Assembly (NCBI GenBank): GCA_003241685.1
Contig: QFPJ01000003.1
Span: 1-64,000 of the forward strand
Origin: Sphingopyxis macrogoltabida
GTDB lineage: Bacteria > Pseudomonadota > Alphaproteobacteria > Sphingomonadales > Sphingomonadaceae
Direction of reading: 5' to 3'
Length of the DNA: 64,000 nt
The translations under genes and the position numbers were made by a program. Positions within the stretch are counted from its first letter, which is position 1. Each line of letters starts with the position of its first letter. Below the pieces are notes generated by a model, which saw nothing but the letters and a program-made list of their open reading frames with translations, did no database searches and was not told the DNA's origin. Below, piece after piece: positions 42,869 through 52,395 of the stretch.

Positions 42869-44125
42869 TCAATAGCGTTCGAGTTCGACCTGCATATGGC
42901 GATAGCCGTGGACGAAGCTGGCGTGGACGCGTTCGGGTTCGGCGAGGACGTTGACGCGCAGGCGGCGCTTCTGCATTTCGGAGATCAGCGTCGTGAGCTG
43001 AAGCTCGGCGACGCGCGCGCCGACACAGCGGTGGATGCCATAGCCGAAGGCCAGGTGGCGCCGGGCATTGTCGCGATCGACGATGATGCGGTCGCCGTCC
43101 GGAAACACCTCCTCGTCGCGGTTGGCCGAGGCATACCAGAGGGCGATCTTGTCGCGCTTCTTTATCGCGTGACCGAAAAGTTCGGTGTCCTCGGTCGCGG
43201 TGCGGCGCATGTGGGCGAGCGGGGTCTGCCAGCGGATGATCTCGTGCATCGCATTCACGGCAAGTTCGTGATCGTGATTCGTTTCAAGCTTCGCGCGCTC
43301 GCCGGGAAACTGGTGCAGGCCATAGGCATAGGCCGACATCGAATTGCGCGTCGTATCGTTGCCGCCGACGATCAGCAGGATCAGATTGCCCATGAACTCC
43401 TCGTGGCTCATGTGGCTCATCGCGTCGGACTGAAGCATGATCGAGATCAGGTCGTGCCGGCCAGGATTCCGGGCTTTGTGATCCCACAACTCCTTGAACG
43501 CCGCGCCCATTTCAAAGGCGGTGGCGAGGCGGGTCTGGCGTTCCTCGACGGTGTTGAAGCTTTCGATGTCGCCCAGCGCGTCGGACCAGCGGGTGAGATT
43601 GTGGCGATCCTGCCACGGGAAATCGAACAGGATCGCAAGCATGTCGGTGGTCAGTTCGATCGACACTTTTTCGACCCAGTCGAACGGCTTGCCGACCGGC
43701 AGCGTGTCGATCAGCGCCGCGGTGCGCGTCTGGGTGTCGGCGCGCATCCGTTCGATTTCGCTGGGACCGAAGGCGGGGGCGACGGTGCGGCGTTGCGCCG
43801 TGTGCTGCGGCGGGTCCATCGCGATGAACATCGGCATCGGAATTTCGCCTTCCTGCAGATGTTCGATGCCGTCGCCCGCGACGGTGATGCCGCCATATTC
43901 CCACGACGAGGAGAAAATCTTGGGCAGCGCCTCGATATGCTGGATCGGCTTATAGGTGGTGACCGACCAATAGGGACCGAATTTCGAATCCTCGCAATAA
44001 TGGATCGGCGATTCGCGGCGCAACCGGCGCATCGGTTCCTGCCAGCGATCCTCGCTCCACAGTTCGGCGCGCGACACATCGAGCGGATGGGGAATCGTGG
44101 ATGTTTCGCGGATGACGGTGGCCAT
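42869..44125 (-). CDS. Cytochrome P450, CYP153-like
   Basis: 418 residues. The heme ligand is Cys367 in FGYGIHRCVGARVAELQL, the ExxR pair is E295-IIR298, and the oxygen-activating I-helix is LLIVGGNDTTRNSMS (251-264). The LLIVGGNDTTRNSM wording is typical of CYP153, soluble P450s that hydroxylate the terminal carbon of alkanes and fatty acids and need a ferredoxin and reductase. Those partners are not in this window. A candidate operator lies at 44188-44203. The exact subfamily needs a sequence comparison. Confidence 0.88.
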   Translation of the reverse strand: MATVIRETSTIPHPLDVSRAELWSEDRWQEPMRRLRRESPIHYCEDSKFGPYWSVTTYKPIQHIEALPKIFSSSWEYGGITVAGDGIEHLQEGEIPMPMFIAMDPPQHTAQRRTVAPAFGPSEIERMRADTQTRTAALIDTLPVGKPFDWVEKVSIELTTDMLAILFDFPWQDRHNLTRWSDALGDIESFNTVEERQTRLATAFEMGAAFKELWDHKARNPGRHDLISIMLQSDAMSHMSHEEFMGNLILLIVGGNDTTRNSMSAYAYGLHQFPGERAKLETNHDHELAVNAMHEIIRWQTPLAHMRRTATEDTELFGHAIKKRDKIALWYASANRDEEVFPDGDRIIVDRDNARRHLAFGYGIHRCVGARVAELQLTTLISEMQKRRLRVNVLAEPERVHASFVHGYRHMQVELERY

Positions 44126-44187
44126 TGGGGCAGCTCCTCTCAGGAACGGCCGTCGGACGCGGCCGATTCCGTTTCAGACTGCCACTA

Positions 44188-44203
44188 TTTACAGGTTTGT
44201 CAA
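44188..44203. promoter_or_regulatory. Candidate operator upstream of the P450 gene
   Basis: On the minus strand, TTGACA-AACC-TGTAAA is an inverted repeat with one mismatch in six-base arms and a four-base spacer, 63 to 78 bases upstream of the P450 start. TTGACA could also be a -35 element, but no good -10 hexamer follows. This layout suits a TetR-type repressor. Confidence 0.4.
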
Positions 44204-44214
44204 TGGCGACATGG

Positions 44215-45459
44215 TCACGCGCGCCTGCGCCGCGCCCAGAATTTCCAGTCGCTGCGCCCGCTCAGCACACCGGCGCGGAAGAGGCGGACCGACAGAAAGA
44301 TCACCAGCGCGACCCACAGCGCCTGCCAGCCGAGCGCAAGCAGATGCGGTAGCCGCGCTTCGTCGGTCGCAGCGCGCGCCGCCATCGCCAGCGGCGAGGA
44401 GAAGGGAAAACTCTGTGCGAAGCGGGCCAGGCTGCTGCCGGGCGCGCTGGCCGCCGCGGCCGACAGGCTGAACATGCCGACCTGAAAGATCGTGATCGGC
44501 AGGCTGAGCATCTGGATTTCGCGCACCGTTCCCGCCTGCGCGCCGACGCCGAGGAACACCGCGCCGAGCAGCAGGAAGGACATGAGGAAATAGCAGAAGC
44601 CGATGGCGAGGAAGAAGGGCCAGCCGGTGGCGGGTGCATCGACGACGGGCATCGCGGCCGATCCGCCGCCGGCAGCGGCCAGCGCGGCGGGGTCGATCTG
44701 GCTCGCCGCGATCAGCCCGCCGCCAAAGGCGAGCGCGAGCCAGAAGGCGATGAACAGCACCGCGACGCCCAGCATGCCGACGAGCTTGCCGAGGAAGACG
44801 CTTTCGAGCGGCACCGCGGCGGCGAGTATCTCGATCACCTTGTTGCCCTTTTCCTCGGCAAGCGAGCTGACCGTCTGACCCGCCAGCAACAGGGTGAGCA
44901 GGAAGATGATGAACACCGCGCCGAAGCCGATCGACTGCTGCGCGGCGATGCTGGTCCCGCCGCTGGAAAGCGATTCGAACCGCGCCCGGGGCGCGGGCAG
45001 CGGTCCGGCGGTCCGGGCCCGTTCGGTTTCCGCCGCCAGCAGGGCGAGATAGCGGCCCGCGCTGCTGCCCTTTTCGCGCTCGACGATTCGCGGCGCGGCG
45101 AGCGGCCCGCTCATCACCGCATAGGTGTCGCTGCCCTTTTCGCGGGCGATCGCGACGGGGTCGGCGCTGGCCGGGGTCGCCAGTCGCACTTCGAGCATCG
45201 CGGGTTCGCGCGGCATCGCGGTCCGCAGCCGCGCATCGGCGGCGCGCAGCGTTTCGATATCTGCTGCGTCGGCGACGACGACGACGCGGCCCGCGCCGCG
45301 CGCGCTGTCGGCCAGTTGAGTCGCGCCCATCCCGCCCGCCAGCCCCATGCCGACCATGAACAGCGGCGCGAGCAGGAACAGCAGGAAGGTCGGCGTCGCG
45401 ACGATCGCCAGAAAATCGCGGCGTGCGACGACGAACAGGTTGCGGATGAAGGGGGTCAT
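44215..45459 (-). CDS. ABC transporter permease (ABC-2 type, NatB-like)
   Basis: 414 residues. One N-terminal membrane helix (about 20-40) is followed by a large external domain and five or six helices toward the C terminus, the architecture of NatB-type ABC-2 permeases. The EEKGNKVIEILAAAVP segment between the first two C-terminal helices is characteristic. With the adjacent ATPase it would form an exporter, commonly for sodium or drugs in family members; the substrate is unknown. The start at 45459 overlaps the ATPase stop (ATGA). Confidence 0.85.
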   Translation of the reverse strand: MTPFIRNLFVVARRDFLAIVATPTFLLFLLAPLFMVGMGLAGGMGATQLADSARGAGRVVVVADAADIETLRAADARLRTAMPREPAMLEVRLATPASADPVAIAREKGSDTYAVMSGPLAAPRIVEREKGSSAGRYLALLAAETERARTAGPLPAPRARFESLSSGGTSIAAQQSIGFGAVFIIFLLTLLLAGQTVSSLAEEKGNKVIEILAAAVPLESVFLGKLVGMLGVAVLFIAFWLALAFGGGLIAASQIDPAALAAAGGGSAAMPVVDAPATGWPFFLAIGFCYFLMSFLLLGAVFLGVGAQAGTVREIQMLSLPITIFQVGMFSLSAAAASAPGSSLARFAQSFPFSSPLAMAARAATDEARLPHLLALGWQALWVALVIFLSVRLFRAGVLSGRSDWKFWARRRRA

Positions 45460-46418
45460 GCGATGGCCTCCGCCTTGGCGTCTTCGTCTTCGGCGGCATC
45501 GCTGCTGAACCCGGCATCGACCTGCCGGACGATATGGACGAAGGCATCGTGCAGCGCCGGACGGCTGATCGACAGCCCCGCGACGCCAAGGTGGCTGGCG
45601 GTGATGCGCGCCAGCAAGGGTTCGACGTCGGCATCCTCGATCGCGAAATGCCAGTCGGTGCCGCGGGGCTGGGCATCGGCGGGAAGCAGCGCCGCGACCG
45701 CCGCGCCGTCGGCGGCGTCGCGCGGGGTGTAGCGCACCTGCATCGGGAGCAGCGCGCGGGCGTCGTCGACCGTTCCTTCGAAACGGCGCTGTGATCGGGC
45801 GATGATCGCGATACGGTCGCACAGGCGTTCGGCGTGCGCCATGACATGGGTCGAAAACAGGATCGTCGCGCCGCGTGTCCGCTCGCGCCGCACCAGCGTT
45901 TCCAGCCGTTCCTGATTGACGGGGTCGAGCCCCGAAAAAGGTTCGTCGAGGACGATCAGGTCGGGCGCGTGGACGATCGAGCCGATCAGCTGAACCATCT
46001 GCGCCATGCCCTTCGACATCTTGCGGATCTTTTCGTCGATCACGCGTTCCAGGCCGAGTTCGGCCATGAAGGTGGCGGCACGGCGCCGCCCCTCCGACCA
46101 GTCGAGCCCGCGCAGCGCGCCCATGAAGGCGATCGCTTCGCGCGCTTTCATGCCGGGATAAAGCCCGCGTTCCTCGGGCAGATAGCCGATCCGGTGGCGG
46201 ACCGCCTGCGGTTTGTGTCCGCCCAGCAACCGGCTTTGGCCGCCGTCGGGATCGACGATCCCCAGCGTCATGCGGAGGCTGGTCGTCTTGCCCGCGCCGT
46301 TGGGGCCGAGCACGCCATAGATGCTGCCCGCCGGCACGCGCAGCGTGACATCGTCGACGGCGGTGAAGCCGCCATAATATTTGGTGAGGCCCGTCGCCTC
46401 GACGCTATAGTCGGTCAA
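45456..46418 (-). CDS. ABC transporter ATP-binding protein (NatA-like)
   Basis: 320 residues. It contains Walker A GPNGAGKTTSLRM, the signature MSKGMAQMVQLIGSIV (a variant of LSGGQ), Walker B LIVLDEPFSGLDP and the switch His in ILFSTHVMAHAERLCD. The C-terminal 100 residues form the DUF4162-like domain found in ATPases of ABC-2 exporters. It precedes and is coupled to the permease gene. Confidence 0.9.
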   Translation of the reverse strand: MTDYSVEATGLTKYYGGFTAVDDVTLRVPAGSIYGVLGPNGAGKTTSLRMTLGIVDPDGGQSRLLGGHKPQAVRHRIGYLPEERGLYPGMKAREAIAFMGALRGLDWSEGRRRAATFMAELGLERVIDEKIRKMSKGMAQMVQLIGSIVHAPDLIVLDEPFSGLDPVNQERLETLVRRERTRGATILFSTHVMAHAERLCDRIAIIARSQRRFEGTVDDARALLPMQVRYTPRDAADGAAVAALLPADAQPRGTDWHFAIEDADVEPLLARITASHLGVAGLSISRPALHDAFVHIVRQVDAGFSSDAAEDEDAKAEAIA

Positions 46419-46498
46419 ATGCCGGTTCCGTCCTGCTTCGCTGCGTCCCTATGGCATGCCCCTATGACATGCGACGCGGGCTCGCGTATAGGGCGCCA

Positions 46499-47566
46499 AT
46501 GGTTTCGGAAGCCTTGCCCGCACGCGACGTGCTCCCGCTGGAAGAACGCTTGGAATCCGTCGCACGCACGCACGGCTTCGCGGCGTTCGGCATCGCGCGC
46601 GCCGATGCGGCGCCCGAAACCGCCGCACGGCTGGACGAATGGCTGGCTGAAGGCTGTCATGGCGAGATGATCTGGATGGAAAGCCGCGCGGCGCAGCGCG
46701 GATCGCCGCACGGCCTGTGGCCCGAGGTGCGGTCGGTGATCGCGCTGGGCATGAGTTACGCCCCCGCCGCCGACCCGATGGCGCTGGCCGCGGTTCCCGA
46801 CCGCGCGCGCATATCGGTCTATGCCCAGGGCGGGGACTATCATGACGTCGTCAAAAAGGCGCTGAAGGCGGTCGCGCGCTGGCTGGTGGCCGAGGCGCCC
46901 GACGCGGCGGTCAAGGTCTTCGTCGATACCGCGCCAGTGATGGAAAAGCCGCTCGCCGCCGCCGCCGGTCTCGGCTGGCAGGGCAAACATACCAATATGG
47001 TCAGCCGCGACCATGGCAGCTGGCTTTTCCTGGGCGCCATCTATACGACGCTCGACCTCGCCCCGTCGGTTCCCGGCCGCGACACCTGCGGCAGTTGCAG
47101 CGCCTGTCAGGATGTGTGTCCGACGCAGGCCTTTCCGGCGCCCTATCGCCTCGATGCGCGGCGCTGCATATCCTATCTCACCATCGAACATGCCGGGCCG
47201 ATCCCGGTCGCGCTGCGCCGGGGGATCGGCAACCATGTCTATGGCTGCGATGACTGCCTGGCGGCCTGTCCGTGGAACAAGTTCGCCGACACCGCGGCGC
47301 GGCACCGCGCATTCCTGCCGCGGGCCGAGCTGGCGGCGCCGTCGCTCGGCGACCTGCTCGCGCTGGACGACGCGGATTTCCGGCGGATCTTCGCGGGATC
47401 GCCGATCAAACGCATCGGCCGCGACCGGATGGTCCGCAACGCCGCGATCGCGGCGGGCAACAGCGGCGACGGCGGTTTTCGCACGGCGCTCGAACGGCTG
47501 ACGGGGGATGCGTCGCCGGTCGTCGCGGACGCGGCGGCATGGGCGCTCGCGGAACTGGCGTCGTGA
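46499..47566 (+). CDS. queG: Epoxyqueuosine reductase
   Basis: 355 residues. It reduces epoxyqueuosine to queuosine at tRNA position 34 with cobalamin and two 4Fe-4S clusters. Cluster motifs are CGSCSACQDVCPTQAF and GCDDCLAACPWNKF. The N-terminal half has the QueG hallmark PVMEKPLAAAAGLGWQGKHT with the catalytic region VDTAP. A HEAT-like C terminus (MVRNAAIAAGNSGD) binds tRNA. The start at 46499 is used because the longer frame to 46451 has no ribosome site. Confidence 0.95.
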   Translation: MVSEALPARDVLPLEERLESVARTHGFAAFGIARADAAPETAARLDEWLAEGCHGEMIWMESRAAQRGSPHGLWPEVRSVIALGMSYAPAADPMALAAVPDRARISVYAQGGDYHDVVKKALKAVARWLVAEAPDAAVKVFVDTAPVMEKPLAAAAGLGWQGKHTNMVSRDHGSWLFLGAIYTTLDLAPSVPGRDTCGSCSACQDVCPTQAFPAPYRLDARRCISYLTIEHAGPIPVALRRGIGNHVYGCDDCLAACPWNKFADTAARHRAFLPRAELAAPSLGDLLALDDADFRRIFAGSPIKRIGRDRMVRNAAIAAGNSGDGGFRTALERLTGDASPVVADAAAWALAELAS

Positions 47567-47591
47567 CGTCGCGGATTTCGTCCGTCTTGCC

Positions 47592-47972
47592 TTAGCGGCG
47601 CAGCGCTTCGATACAGCCCGGCACATTGGCGTCGCGGCCGTCGGGCGCACGGGCATCGACATGCGTCGCCAGCGGTTCGGCACCCTGCTTCGGCGCGTAA
47701 TAATAGACGTCGATGGTACAGGCGGACCCGGCGAACTGCAGTTTGCGGCCGCCGCCTTCGGTGATGTCGAGGCGGGGCTTGCCGAACATGCGGACCGCGC
47801 TCGCGGCGTCATGGCCGATCAACATATTGTTCTGAACCGGGCGCGGGGCCGGGGATGGGGTGATGACCGGCGATGCGGACGGGTTGGCCGGGCGCGGAAT
47901 GGCCGATGCGGCGCAGCCGCCGAGCAGAAGGGCCAGGCCCGCGATGACGGCCGGGCGGTGAAGATCGATCAT
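47592..47972 (-). CDS. Small putative lipoprotein
   Basis: 126 residues. The N-terminal signal ends in LLLGGC, a lipobox at about residue 20. A Pro-rich linker leads to a C-terminal domain beginning MLIGHDAASAVRMFGKPRLD, resembling SmpA/OmlA-like folds that use the pattern G-x-x-x-x-x-V-x-x-x-x-G-x-P. The two remaining cysteines (SACTID and VPGCIE) may form a disulfide. Function unknown. It overlaps the EI24 gene by four bases and is convergent with queG. Confidence 0.75.
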   Translation of the reverse strand: MIDLHRPAVIAGLALLLGGCAASAIPRPANPSASPVITPSPAPRPVQNNMLIGHDAASAVRMFGKPRLDITEGGGRKLQFAGSACTIDVYYYAPKQGAEPLATHVDARAPDGRDANVPGCIEALRR

Positions 47973-48649
47973 GCTGGGTCCCTGTCCCGCAGGTGGAAAA
48001 GATGCACCGCCATAGCGGCGCTGACGATCGGCGCCAACAGATTGGCGACGGGCACCAGAAAGCTTGCGGCGGACAGCAGCCCCATCGACCAGCGCGCGCC
48101 GCGGCCGAGCGGCGGGCGGGCGGGGTGGCGCGCCTGCACCATCGCCTCGAGATCGCGGCCGAGCAGCAGCGCGTTGACGCCAAGTGCCAGCAGCACGGTG
48201 CCAACCCCGGTGACGAGCAGCAGGACATAGAATGGCAGCGCGACCAGATTGCCCGCGACCAGCCGGACCAGCGAGGCAAGCGCGAGGCGCAGGCTCTGCC
48301 GCCAGCCGACGTCCACCGCCTGTGCCGCGGCGGCGGGATAATGGCGCCCCTCGACATCGGCGACGATGGCGTCGGCGAACAGGCCGACGACCATCACCGC
48401 GACGGCGCGAAACAGCAGCCAGCTGCCGAGGACGAGCCCGAGCAGCAGCGCGACGCTGGCCAGGTCGACCGCCCCCGGATCGAGCCATTGGGTCCGGGCG
48501 AGCGCCCAGCGCGTGCCCGCGACAATCGCGGCGGCCGCCAGGATGAAGAGCAGCAGTGTCAGCGCCAGGCTTTGCAGCAACACGCGGCGGACGCGCGGGC
48601 TCGACAGATCCTTGAGCGCGAGCAGCAGGGCGTGGACGGCGCGGGCCAT
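47969..48649 (-). CDS. EI24 / CysZ-like integral membrane protein
   Basis: 226 residues with four or five hydrophobic segments (about 28-45, 65-95, 122-155 and 190-215). RVRRVLLQSLALTLLLF and LLGRDLEAMVQARHP match the EI24 domain pattern, to which the sulfate transporter CysZ belongs. Substrate not evident; no sulfate assimilation genes are adjacent. It is divergent from the PfkB kinase gene. Confidence 0.8.
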   Translation of the reverse strand: MARAVHALLLALKDLSSPRVRRVLLQSLALTLLLFILAAAAIVAGTRWALARTQWLDPGAVDLASVALLLGLVLGSWLLFRAVAVMVVGLFADAIVADVEGRHYPAAAAQAVDVGWRQSLRLALASLVRLVAGNLVALPFYVLLLVTGVGTVLLALGVNALLLGRDLEAMVQARHPARPPLGRGARWSMGLLSAASFLVPVANLLAPIVSAAMAVHLFHLRDRDPA

Positions 48650-48757
48650 CGCCGGGGGATGCGCGCGGCGCCGGCTCGCGTCAAGCGCCGCGCTTGCCTT
48701 GGCGCGCCGGGGCTCCTAAGGCGCGCTCCAGCTTTTCCAACAGATACAGGATATTTC

Positions 48758-49756
48758 ATGGCCTCCACCGCCCGTTTCGATGTCGTCGCGATCGGCAATG
48801 CGATTGTCGACGTTCTGGCCCGCGCCGACGATGCGCTGATCGACGCCGAGGGGCTGGTGAAGGGATCGATGCGGCTGATCGACGCGGCGGAGGCCGAACG
48901 CCTCTATGCCGCCATGGGTCCGGCGGTCGAAATGTCGGGCGGCAGCGCCGCGAACACGCTTGCCGGTCTCGCCGCGCTCGGCCGCCGCTGCGGCTTCATC
49001 GGACAGGTGGCGGGCGACCAGCTCGGCAAGGTGTTCACGCACGACCTGACCTCGCTCGGCGTCGCCTTCGACACCCCGGCCGCAACCGATGGCGCGCCGA
49101 CCGCGCGCTGCCTGGTGCTCGTCACCCCCGACGGCCAGCGGACGATGAACACCTTTCTGGGTGCGTCGCAGAATCTGGGCCGCGAATCGCTCGACGCGGC
49201 GCTGATCGCCGCCGCCGACATCCTGTATCTCGAGGGCTATCTGTGGAACGCCGACGCCTCGCGCGCGGCGATGGCCGAGGCGATCGGCCTGGCCCGCGCC
49301 GCGGGCCGGCGCGTCGCCTTCACCCTGTCCGACACCTTCGTCGTCGCCGGCCATGGCGAGGATTTCCGGCGCATGACGGCGGCCGGCGAGATCGACATAT
49401 TGTTCGCCAATGAGGCCGAACTGCTCGAACTCGCGCAGGAAGGCGATTTCGAAACCGCGCTGGCGCGCGTCGCGGCCGACGTGCCGCTGCTCGTCGTGAC
49501 GCGCAGCGAAAAGGGCGCGGTCGCGGTCACCGGCGGCGAGCGCACGCAGGTTGCCGCCGAACCGATCGATGCGGTGGTCGATACGACGGGGGCGGGCGAC
49601 CTGTTCGCCGCCGGCTTCCTTGCCGGACTGGCCGAGGGACGGCCGATCGCCGACTGCCTGACGATGGGCGCGGTCTGCGCGCGCGAGATCATCGCGCAGG
49701 TCGGGCCGCGGGCGCAGACCGACCTGAAGGCAAAAGTCGCCGAGCGGCTGGGATAA
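48758..49756 (+). CDS. PfkB-family sugar/nucleoside kinase, adenosine kinase-like
   Basis: 332 residues. PfkB signature 1 is GGSAANTLAGLAALGRRCGFIGQV and signature 2 is DTTGAGDLFAAGFLAGL with the catalytic Asp. The N terminus FDVVAIGNAIVDVL is shared with bacterial adenosine kinases, and homologues in sphingomonads are usually labelled so. Family members phosphorylate adenosine, sugars or ribokinase-type substrates, and the choice cannot be settled by eye. The start follows AGGATATTTC. It ends four bases before the convergent flippase stop. Confidence 0.88.
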   Translation: MASTARFDVVAIGNAIVDVLARADDALIDAEGLVKGSMRLIDAAEAERLYAAMGPAVEMSGGSAANTLAGLAALGRRCGFIGQVAGDQLGKVFTHDLTSLGVAFDTPAATDGAPTARCLVLVTPDGQRTMNTFLGASQNLGRESLDAALIAAADILYLEGYLWNADASRAAMAEAIGLARAAGRRVAFTLSDTFVVAGHGEDFRRMTAAGEIDILFANEAELLELAQEGDFETALARVAADVPLLVVTRSEKGAVAVTGGERTQVAAEPIDAVVDTTGAGDLFAAGFLAGLAEGRPIADCLTMGAVCAREIIAQVGPRAQTDLKAKVAERLG

Positions 49757-49760
49757 GCGA

Positions 49761-51296
49761 TCAGCCGGGCGTCGCCGTCGCGCCGCCCGTGTCCTTCCGG
49801 AACAAGGCCCTGTCCTCCGGACCGAAGCCGCGCGTCCAGATCAGCCACGCATAGATGCCGAGGATCACGGGCACGCCGATCAGCAGTTCGGCCCACTCGG
49901 GCAGCTGCGTCGCGCCCCAGCCCAGCACCGCGGCGCCCGCCGTCGCCCACACCAGTGCCCAGCGCAGGCTGTTGACCGGGGTGCCCAAAATCCGCGACAG
50001 CAGCCATGCCTTGGCAACCGAGGCGAAGCCGAGCGCCAGCATGAGCGCCAGCGCGACGGCGCTGGCATAGGTGATGGGGTCGAGCCCCATCGAGCGCGCG
50101 ACGAGGATCAGCGCGACGCTGAGCAGGGCTTGCAGCGCGAGAGTGATAAGGCTGATCAGCAGGTTGCGGTGGCGCGCGACATAGACGAGTGCCGCCTCGC
50201 TGACGACCGCGGTCGCGGCGACGACTTCGGCGGCGAGCAGGAACGCGAGCGCGGCGGTTCCGACGACGAATTCGGGACCGACGAGGCCCATCACCGCTTC
50301 GCCCGGAATGCCGAGCGCCAATGCGACCCCGGCCTGCGCCGCGATGATCCAGAAGCCGACCTGGCTGACCTGCGCGGCGACCGCGCCCAGACGCTTTTCG
50401 GCGAGATTGCGGGTGATGACCGGGCCCAGGATCGGTTCGAAACTGGTCTTGAGCTTCTGTGGCAGCGAAGCGACCTGCTGCGCCATATAATAGATGCCAT
50501 AGATGGTCGGCGAGGTGAACTGGCCAAGGATGAACAGGTCGAGCCGGCGCGTGCCCCACTCGATCGCGTCGGCGGCGGCGAGCGGCGCGTTGCGCCGCGC
50601 CAGCCCGATCAGATGCGTGGGCTGCGGGCGCCAGACGCCGGGACCGCCATAGTGGCGGATCATCGGCCACAGCGCGGTCAGAAAGGCGCCGACCATCGCC
50701 GCCGCATAGGACAGCATCAGCCCGTCCGACGGCGAGACGAACCAGAAACCCGCCGCCGCGATGCTGATGACCCAGGGTTCGACGATCGCGCGGGCGCGCA
50801 CCGTCGCGCCAATATCATAGCGATAGGCGCAGGCGGCGAGGGCGATTTCGGTCCCCGCGATCGCAAAGACGAGGAAGGCCATCGCGCGATCCGACGCGCT
50901 GATCGACCCGCTCGGGAACATGAACTGGGGAAAGAGGAACAGCACCGCCGAACCGAGCGCGGAGGCAAGGAAGGCGACGAACATGCCGTCCCACACGGTG
51001 GTGCGCGGGTCGGCGCCCGGCGCGCTGAGCTGTTCGGCGAGGCCGCGCTTCAGCCCCAGCGTCGCCAGCTGCGCCACCAGTTCGATGACGAGCACGGCAA
51101 AGGCGAAGCGGCCGACCGCTTCCGGCCCGTACCAGCGCCCGGCGAAATAAAGAAAGGGCAGCCGCGCGACGAGGCGCAGGATGAAGCCGAAGAAATTGGT
51201 CCGGCCGCCCTTGGCCAGCGCGGCCGTGTCGGCATCGCGCGACGGCGCATCGGGCGCGGTCGATTGGGGCGCGGCGGCGCTGTCCGTCTGGCTCAA
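49761..51296 (-). CDS. Polysaccharide biosynthesis / lipid-linked oligosaccharide flippase-like protein
   Basis: 511 residues with twelve or more membrane segments after a soluble N-terminal tail of about 40 residues. The arrangement and the motif PLAAADAIEWGTRRLDLFILGQF fit the MOP flippase superfamily (Wzx-like), with a polysaccharide biosynthesis C-terminal domain. Such proteins move lipid-linked oligosaccharides across the inner membrane. It is not MurJ by motif. No other exopolysaccharide genes lie beside it. Confidence 0.83.
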   Translation of the reverse strand: MSQTDSAAAPQSTAPDAPSRDADTAALAKGGRTNFFGFILRLVARLPFLYFAGRWYGPEAVGRFAFAVLVIELVAQLATLGLKRGLAEQLSAPGADPRTTVWDGMFVAFLASALGSAVLFLFPQFMFPSGSISASDRAMAFLVFAIAGTEIALAACAYRYDIGATVRARAIVEPWVISIAAAGFWFVSPSDGLMLSYAAAMVGAFLTALWPMIRHYGGPGVWRPQPTHLIGLARRNAPLAAADAIEWGTRRLDLFILGQFTSPTIYGIYYMAQQVASLPQKLKTSFEPILGPVITRNLAEKRLGAVAAQVSQVGFWIIAAQAGVALALGIPGEAVMGLVGPEFVVGTAALAFLLAAEVVAATAVVSEAALVYVARHRNLLISLITLALQALLSVALILVARSMGLDPITYASAVALALMLALGFASVAKAWLLSRILGTPVNSLRWALVWATAGAAVLGWGATQLPEWAELLIGVPVILGIYAWLIWTRGFGPEDRALFRKDTGGATATPG

Positions 51297-51387
51297 GCCT
51301 CGCGCCCCTTCTGCTGCTCCCTGCCGCGCAGCCTAGCGCGGCGAACGGGGACAGGCAATCGCGGCGGTACGGTTGCGGGGCTGCGCT

Positions 51388-52395
51388 TCATGCGCCTTCG
51401 CGTCGGAGCGGACGGCTGAGCAGGGCCTGAACGGCGTCGGCAACGCGGATTTCCCCCGCCACCAGCCGCGCGACCGCATCGGTGATCGGCATGTCGATCG
51501 CGTCGGCGCGGGCGGCGGCGGCGATGACCGGGGCGCTGAACGCCCCTTCGGCCACGGTGCGCCGGTCGGCCATCAGTTTCGCGGCCTCCTCGCCGCGGCC
51601 GAGCCCCTGTCCCAATGCGAAATTGCGCGAATTGGACGAGGTGCAGGTCAGCACCAGATCGCCGAGCCCGGCGAGCCCGGCGAGCGTTTCCGCCTGGGCG
51701 CCGCGCGCGATTCCAAAGCGGGTCATTTCGGCGAAACCGCGGCTGATCAATGCCGCGCGCGCGTTGAGCCCCAGTCCCGCGCCGTCGACGATGCCGCAGG
51801 CGATGGCCAGGATATTCTTGACCGCCCCGCCGATTTCCGCGCCGATCATGTCGGTGGAGACATAGGGCCGGAAGTGCGGCCGCGCGAGCGCGTGGGCCAG
51901 CGCGTCGGCCAGTGCCGGGTTCGCCGCCGCCAGCGTGATGGCGGTGGGCAGGCCCGCCGCGACCTCGTGCGCGAAGGTCGGGCCCGACAGAACCGCGAGC
52001 GGCCGGTCCGGAAAAAGGCTCTCGGCAATGTCGACGGGAAAGGCAAAGCTGCCCGCTTCCATTCCCTTGCTGCAAAAGATCAGCGGCGTATCGCCCGCCG
52101 GCAGATCGGCGAGCACCGCGCGCAGGAAGGGGACGGGGACGACGATCAGCAGCGCGTCGCGATCGGCCATGTCGGCCAGATCGCCCGTTGCGGTCAGCGA
52201 CGGGGACAGCACGGCATCGGGCAGGAAGACGGGATTGCGATGGTCGGCGTTGATCGCCGCAACGACATCGGCTTCGCGCGCCCACATCCGCACCGGCGCG
52301 CCGTCCGCGGCGAGCAGCTGGGCGAGCGCGGTCCCCCATGCGCCGCCGCCGACGACACCGAAGCTGCGATAGGACGTCATGCCTTCACGCGTCAT
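51388..52395 (-). CDS. gpsA: Glycerol-3-phosphate dehydrogenase (NAD(P)+)
   Basis: 335 residues from the ATG at 52395, whose ATGA overlaps the tsaD stop; the in-frame ATG at 52380 is an alternative (330 residues) lacking a properly spaced ribosome site. It makes sn-glycerol-3-phosphate for phospholipids. Nucleotide binding is FGVVGGGAWGTALAQLL and the catalytic lysine region is GGAVKNILAIACGIVDG. GLAGLGDLVLTCTSSNSRN confirms the family. The tsaD-gpsA order is common in alphaproteobacteria. Confidence 0.95.
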   Translation of the reverse strand: MTREGMTSYRSFGVVGGGAWGTALAQLLAADGAPVRMWAREADVVAAINADHRNPVFLPDAVLSPSLTATGDLADMADRDALLIVVPVPFLRAVLADLPAGDTPLIFCSKGMEAGSFAFPVDIAESLFPDRPLAVLSGPTFAHEVAAGLPTAITLAAANPALADALAHALARPHFRPYVSTDMIGAEIGGAVKNILAIACGIVDGAGLGLNARAALISRGFAEMTRFGIARGAQAETLAGLAGLGDLVLTCTSSNSRNFALGQGLGRGEEAAKLMADRRTVAEGAFSAPVIAAAARADAIDMPITDAVARLVAGEIRVADAVQALLSRPLRREGA

